Below, one piece after another: positions 59,201 to 64,000 of a stretch of DNA of 64,000 nt. The stretch is taken from positions 62,001-126,000 of the forward strand of contig JAANYP010005961.1 of NCBI GenBank assembly GCA_020465985.1. Reading direction: 5' to 3'. Position 1 is the stretch's first letter, and each line of letters opens with the position of its first letter. The notes beneath the pieces were generated by a model. That model was not told the DNA's origin, made no database searches, and worked only from the letters and a program-made list of their open reading frames with translations. The position numbers were made by a program, and so were the translations under genes. Source of the stretch: Centrapalus pauciflorus (Eukaryota > Streptophyta > Magnoliopsida > Asterales > Asteraceae).

Positions 59201-61308
59201 GTTCTTTCTTTTCTTTTTCTTTTAGAATTTAATAGTTGTATCACATTTTCTTTTTTTTTTGAAATTTAGTATATATATTTTGTTTTTCTAATACATTAGT
59301 TTCAAATTTTTTTCAAGTTTGCATTCGTTTTATAACTATTGTTTATTTAGTTTACTTTTTTTACTTTTTTATATTTTCTCTAGTATATGAGTTATAACTT
59401 GTTAACCGATGTAATTAGTTGTTTATATTTTGTGTTAACGATGAGATTATATAAGCAAAAACATAATACAACTTTTGTCTAGTATACTTTTGTCTAGTAT
59501 ATTTTGTCTAGTATAAGACGATACGATTTAATTACAAATAAGCAAAAAACATAATACAACTTTTTTATTTTTATTTTTAATGTTAATTTGGTTTAGTTTG
59601 AAGAATTTATTTATTAAGATTTACAAAAATAAATAATATAAAATTATTAAAAGAGATGTGATATTTTAATTTAAGTTGGATAAATATGATATTTTGAAGT
59701 TTAGTTGAAAGAATAAATGAGCAAGGGTATAATGGTCATTAGTTAATAAGCAATATTAATTATGAGTTTTAAATGTTTTAAAAATAATTAAATTAATGAA
59801 TTTGGGTATATATGATATTAATGATGTTTAAGAGGGATATATGTGATATTATTAATTAAAATTGGGTATATATGATATTATGATGTTTAGGAGGGATATA
59901 TATGATATTAAAATTTTAGGTTGGATATATATGATATTATGAAGTTTTGGAAGAGTATATATGAAATTCTCTCTTTTTTTTAATTATGCATATTCTATTC
60001 AAGAATTGGTTGGTAAATATTTCGTGTCCAAAATGTTCACAGATTTTTGTGTAAAAAAATAGTATTTTACAGTGAATTTTATTTTAGGTAGTGAAATATA
60101 TTTGTTTTTAGGAATAATTACTAAAATAGCCATATATCACATCCCTTTATCACTTTTTAGACATTAAAATTTCATTTTACCAAAATAGCCACACTTTACG
60201 TTACCACATTTACGTGATAGTCATCATTTATGTGATATGTACTTTTTATTCATATTTTAATGCATTACGTTACAAAATGTGTTTGGTAACGAATGCATTA
60301 CGTTACAAAAGGTGTATGGTAACGTAAATTGTTGTACTTTACGTGACCACTTTTAATCATTACATTTTTATGGGGAAGGAGCATATTTTTAAAAGTGGTC
60401 ACGTAAAGTACCATTAGCATTTACGTTACCAAACACCTTTTGTAACGTAATGCATTAGAATATGAATAAAAAGTACATATCACGTAAATGGTGGCTATCA
60501 CGTAAATGTGATAACGTAAAGTGTGGCTATTTTGGTAAAATGAAATTTTAATTGCTAAAAAGTGACAAAAGGGTGTGATATATGGCTATTTTAGTAAGTA
60601 ACCCTTGTTTTTATCATATAAAGCATACCATACTTTTAAATTACACCATTTAAGGTAAACAAGTTCAACTTTTTTCTTCAGGCTAATATTAAAAAAACTC
60701 AATCAACTTTTCTTATTTTCTCAATTGAGTCTCTAAACTTTTTTTTTTTTCTAATTGTTTAAGTCCCTAAACTATATTGGTCTTATTTAAAAGTGTATAT
60801 TTTTGACCGGCTACCGGATTAGTCTGTAAAACAAAATTGATAAAATTAAAAGTTTAAGGACTTAACTGATAAAATATGAAAATATGGTGAGTTTTTTTCA
60901 AAATTAATCAAGTAAAAAACTTAAGGAAACTTGTTTGGTAACCAGTCAAACAGGTCAAATGTACATTTTTGAATAAGACAAAAATAGTTTAGGGACATAA
61001 ACAATAAGAAAAAAAATTTATGGACTTAATCAAGAAAATAAAGAAAGTTGATAGAGTTTTTTTTACTAGTTATCTAAAATAAAAAGAGGATATGAACTTT
61101 AGCTATATATCCTTTAATATATAGTTGGTTAGATGAAATTAAAATCAACCAAATTAAGTGCATTACATTATCTTTTAATTTAATTAATAAAATAATTTAT
61201 TTTTTGTAGAGTGGAAAAACTGAATGTTGCGACGTGGTTGGGATCAGTGGCATGGAGGTCGCAAAGCTGAAGTTGAGGGAGTGCATGGATGATGAGTTGA
61301 TTGCGTGA
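53270..61308 (+). CDS. DUF604 glycosyltransferase-like type II membrane protein, three exons
   Basis: Exons 53270-54040, 57082-57624 and 61210-61308, all joined in phase 0, give 470 aa. The start is the ATG of MTSIMHNPLANTIRKT; the longer frame at 53210 opens with TTG. A hydrophobic segment at about 17-33 (LVLSTSILVVLVVYFSL) is a signal anchor, so a Golgi-type lumenal enzyme is likely. The catalytic-type region has HLVFGLVGSTKAWHHRK, an acidic DDD in YIMGDDDSIFF (about 154-164; D158-D160), YIYIGGHSEAV and FGGAGLIMSYPL. Exon 2 supplies DIRGDAFGFLSSHP and CYNRQLRWSFSISWGYSVHI; exon 3 gives the Cys-rich end TECCDVVG. This matches plant DUF604 proteins, related to Fringe and GT31 enzymes. Donor and acceptor sugars are unknown. 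Length is normal and no lesion was seen. Introns of 3.0 and 3.6 kb are packed with MITEs. Confidence 0.9.
54041..57081 (+). other. Intron 1 of the DUF604 gene (3.0 kb)
   Basis: CAG/GTATCA to AACAG/ATGG. Strongly AT-rich, with a 13-bp T run near the donor and a hAT-like foldback at 55974-56495. Confidence 0.85.
55974..56495. mobile_element. Foldback element with TAGGGGTG ends (522 bp)
   Basis: Left taggggtgtgtaaaacaatc, right cccgaataatacccctac. Arms rich in gggttattcgg, acccgaataa and acccatttaa in both orientations. TAGGGGTG-type ends are usual in plant hAT-like MITEs. The target duplication is unclear. A relative is at 61374-61985. Confidence 0.55.
57711..59973. mobile_element. Large Mutator-like foldback, interrupted by a nested element
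   Basis: Ends GGGAGAATTTCGTATATAC and its inverse (GTATATATGAAATTCTCTC). Both flanks read TTTTTTTTAA (57701-57710, 59974-59983), a 9-10 bp target duplication. The arms (57711-59100 without the insert, and 59510-59973) carry repeated atatcatatatacccaatt-type phrases in inverse orientation. No coding capacity. Removing the insert 57776-58740 restores a continuous arm (ctaaaacttta/atatcatat). Confidence 0.82.
57776..58731. mobile_element. Nested Mutator-like foldback MITE (956 bp)
   Basis: Ends GGGAAAATTATGCAAAAAACC and its inverse (GGTTTTTTGTGAAATTTTCCC). AAAACTTTA is directly repeated at 57767-57775 and 58732-58740, a perfect 9-bp target duplication. It lies in the left arm of the larger foldback. 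gattaagtcccc and gataagtcctcaagct phrases occur in both arms. Confidence 0.88.
60111..60604. mobile_element. Mutator-like foldback MITE (494 bp)
   Basis: Ends GGAATAATTACTAAAATAGCC and its inverse (GGCTATTTTAGTAAGTAACCC). Perfect 9-bp target duplication TTGTTTTTA (60102-60110, 60605-60613). The arms are inverted over about 220 bp, with many taacgtaa and ttacgttac motifs. A half copy lies at 14848-15078. Confidence 0.9.
60687..61065. mobile_element. Foldback MITE (about 380 bp)
   Basis: Arms aaaaaaactcaatcaacttt ... aagtccctaaacta and the inverse (tagtttagggacataaac ... aaagttgatagagtttttt). No clear target duplication. An arm-like fragment is at 14684-14840. Confidence 0.7.
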
Positions 61309-61373
61309 GATATATAGCTAGATTATCAAATTAAAACAAATTTATTTTTTACAACTGTAATGGTAGTTGTAGT

Positions 61374-61985
61374 TAGGGGTGTGCAAAAAAATCCAGAAAA
61401 TCAAATAACCCGAAAAACCACATAATCCAAAACCGAACTGGGTTAATCGGTTTGGATTAATCGGTTTCGGGTTTCGATTAAAACCGAAATATTGTTTGGT
61501 TATTTGGGCGGATTTGGTTTGAATTTTTTTTATTTGGGTGGGGCCCGAAAACCGAATAACACAAAAGAAAAGAAACTCACATTAAAACAAAAACCCAAAT
61601 AAAGGTGATGCAATGGTGAGCAAGTTTAATATTTTAGCCCATCGACCATCTTTTATTTGTAACAATTGAATTCACGGATTTGGTGATCTTTTGGTTTCGT
61701 TTGATGTAATGTCATTGGTTTATTACTTTGATCACTTGCAACATATTGATGTAATCTACGAAGTATGGTAAACTTTCCACTATGATGTTTGTGAAAATAT
61801 TTTTGTTCGATAAAAATAATAGATGTTTTATTAAGTTTGGTTTACCCAAACCACATTACCCGAAACCCAATTAACCTGAAAACCATTTAACCCAGATAGT
61901 AATGATTTGGTTTGTGGTTGAGTTAGTCGAGATATCCCAAACCGAATAACCTAAATAACCGAAAAACCACCCGAATAACATCCTA
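61374..61985. mobile_element. Foldback element with TAGGGGTGTGC end (612 bp)
   Basis: Left taggggtgtgcaaaaaaatc; right accacccgaataacatccta. The arms carry ataacccgaaaaacc, ggtttcgggtttcg and the inverse accgaataacc phrases. Same general type as 55974-56495. It starts 66 bp after the DUF604 stop and probably lies at or beyond its 3' end. Confidence 0.5.
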
Positions 61986-62086
61986 GTCCTACTTGTAGTT
62001 TCCCTCGCCTCAAATGATAGGCTCTAAAATGTATGGTCCGAAATTCTTTTGAAATTTCTTAGTAACACTTTTTTCATACGCGCGCC

Positions 62087-62601
<515 letters not shown>

Positions 62602-62622
62602 CTATATATATATATATATATA
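62602..62622. repeat. (TA)n microsatellite
   Basis: About 21 bp of TA closing the family B copy. Confidence 0.95.
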
Positions 62623-62639
62623 CCCATCAAATCATTTCC

Positions 62640-62755
62640 TTCGATTTCGTTATGAATTTGCTTGTCAGTCAATCCTCGCAAAAGGGCCGATCAGCTCCTT
62701 CTCTTGCAGCTAGATGGGTGCGGACCCATTCACTGATGGGCTCGTTGTTTTACAA
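62640..62755 (-). pseudogene. Possible kinase-gene scrap
   Basis: One minus-strand frame reads NNEPISEWVRTHLAAREG, loosely like the ETSITNWARARLGD part of the kinase remnant at 63140-64000, then meets a stop. It is too short to be sure. Confidence 0.25.
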
Positions 62756-63139
62756 ACACTTTAATGTTGCAGTGATCACATCTTTCTAGCTCTGAAATAA
62801 GTTGTGAAGGAAGGAAGGTAACACAACAGAAGAAACTCAAGAAAGTGCTTTAAGTTCTTGTCGAAAAGGGAATGCAGAAAGATCAAAATTAAGATTACGT
62901 TTGAGGGCCAAGTTGAAGAAGCTCTAAGTAAATTTAGATCATAAATAAGGTTAAGTTGTATTGTTATATGATTGTATTTGTATGTATGGGTATATGCATT
63001 GGCCGGGCCGAGATATTTTTAAGTTGCTCGAAACCAAAAAATGAAAAAAGAATGGAACCGACCAATATCTACAGTACTGATCTAAACCCGACACCGAACA
63101 TTGGAAAAAGTCTTTTTTGCTTAAACATTATCATCTTGT

Positions 63140-64000
63140 GGTGATAATTAAAATTAATCATTCCTGGCACCATCATTTCCCAATTCGCCGTGTGATCTCC
63201 TAGTCTTGCCCTTGCCCAGTTCGTGATCGATGTTTCTCCTTGACGACGTGGTTTTTGACCCGTGATCAGTTCCAGCAAAACCACCCCAAAGGCATGGATA
63301 TCACATTTTGTTGATAGTCTGTTGTCTTGTTTATATTCAGGTGCAATATAGGGTTCTGTACCGACAATATGATTATGGTGCTTATTCTTGGGTTCATATA
63401 TTGCATTCCCGAAATCAATTAGCTTTGCGTTATACTTATCGTCTATTAGTATGTGTGTACTCTTTATATCTCTTTATTTTTATGGGTTTTTTCTTTTGGT
63501 TCTCTGGGTCGACCCGTTGGATTTTTTGACCCGTTTTTAGTTTTTCATTTCTATTTAAGATATGTTCAAGTATTGTAAGAAGTTAGATTATCATTCAATA
63601 AAACTTTTTCATTTTTCAAATTTGCGAGTTCAAATCGGTTGTTTGAAACCTAATTGTTTGGCATTCTACGGAATCAACAAACTTTTGGTAGGGATTAATC
63701 TGGAAATCTTTGAATCAACAGATTAGTCTATTTTCCATTGCTGCGCTGCATCAGTTCATCGATCATCGTATGAATTGCATGCGTACGCACCATGTAAGCA
63801 ATCATACAATGTTCCTTTGGGTGCATATTCAAGCACAAGTATCATCTCCTTCAGTTCTGTGCAAAAGCCTTTCAATTCATTTATATATGTTTTCATGACG
63901 AAGTTGAGGAAGAAAGGACTTTTCGGCTTTGAATTCTCTGTAAAAGCGCTGGTCCATAGTCGGATCTATGCGTAGCTTTTTGATGGCAACCATCTAATGA
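63140..64000 (-). pseudogene. Receptor-like kinase remnant, frameshifted, runs off right edge
   Basis: Minus-strand pieces of a Ser/Thr kinase domain appear in order. The ATP-lysine segment VAIKKLRIDP is near 63985, LPQLRHENI follows, and after a one-base frame change near 63885 comes ELKGFCTELKEMILVLEYAP, then GTLYDCLHG ending near 63793. A gap of about 320 bp that could be an intron follows. Then RDIKSTHILIDDKYNAKLI with DFGNA (about 63473-63405), VGTEPYIAPEYK, DIHAFGVVLLELITG and ETSITNWARARLGDHTANW (to about 63175). The HRD aspartate and DFG are kept. The frame change, the loss of similarity after the last motif and the window edge make it a remnant; a sequencing error at the frame change cannot be excluded. 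TAG just before ATGGTTGCC may be a splice acceptor. Confidence 0.7.

Larger units (their letters stand above)
57625..61209 (+). other. Intron 2 of the DUF604 gene (3.6 kb), mostly MITEs
   Basis: CAG/GTGAGT to TTGTAG/AGTGG. Contains the 2.26-kb foldback 57711-59973 with a nested 956-bp element, the 494-bp element 60111-60604 and the foldback 60687-61065. Confidence 0.85.

Overview
The window is nuclear DNA from a repeat-rich flowering plant. Evidence: spliced genes with GT-AG introns, plant-only families (GRAS, PORR, DUF604), Ty3/Gypsy LTR elements with a tRNA-iMet primer site, many MITEs, a tRNA-derived SINE and long (TA)n tracts. It is a eudicot; Asteraceae is my impression only.

Layout. 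1-4640: a broken Ty3/Gypsy element on the minus strand, cut by the window edge, with its 5' LTR at 4310-4640. 4641-10.6 kb: about eleven copies of a ~150-bp repeat seeded with CATA/CA microsatellites, plus a larger duplicated block. 11.1-13.6 kb: a solo LTR with a GAATC target duplication; 234 bp of its core promoter/leader is copied 0.9 kb away. 15.2-16.2 kb: a run of three short element types joined at TA/CT microsatellites. 18.1-19.5 kb: an intact GRAS gene, SCL3-like. 20.6-28.0 kb: a complete, very young, non-autonomous LTR element (LTRs almost identical, TSD TGATA) whose gag is full of stops. 29.4-30.4 kb: a near-perfect palindrome of two short elements around (TA)n. 31.1-39.5 kb: an intact nine-exon gene for a Tudor-DDT-PHD-WHIM chromatin protein of about 1,722 aa. 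39.8-43.3 kb: MITEs, a SINE and two scraps of an AP2-domain exon. 44.3-45.6 kb: an intronless PORR organelle RNA-splicing-type gene on the minus strand. 47.1-49.6 kb: a CACTA terminus followed by four different (TA)n-bounded elements in a row. 50-53 kb: more of the same families. 53.3-61.3 kb: a three-exon DUF604 glycosyltransferase-like gene whose introns are filled with foldback MITEs, one nested in another. 62.2-64 kb: another (TA)n-bounded element and a frameshifted receptor-like kinase remnant running off the right edge.

The four intact genes (SCL3-like, Tudor-DDT-PHD, PORR, DUF604) have unrelated functions and form no pathway. The most unusual content is a set of short palindromic elements (called A, B, B', C and D here) that all lie against (TA)n or (CT)n runs, share GGTTC...GAACC-type ends and recur as trains; they recall the rice Micron elements but comprise several unrelated-looking families. 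Second is the young LTR element with a decayed gag. Third are Mutator-type foldbacks with clean 9-10 bp target duplications. Splice sites, ages and family names were read by eye; no database was searched.
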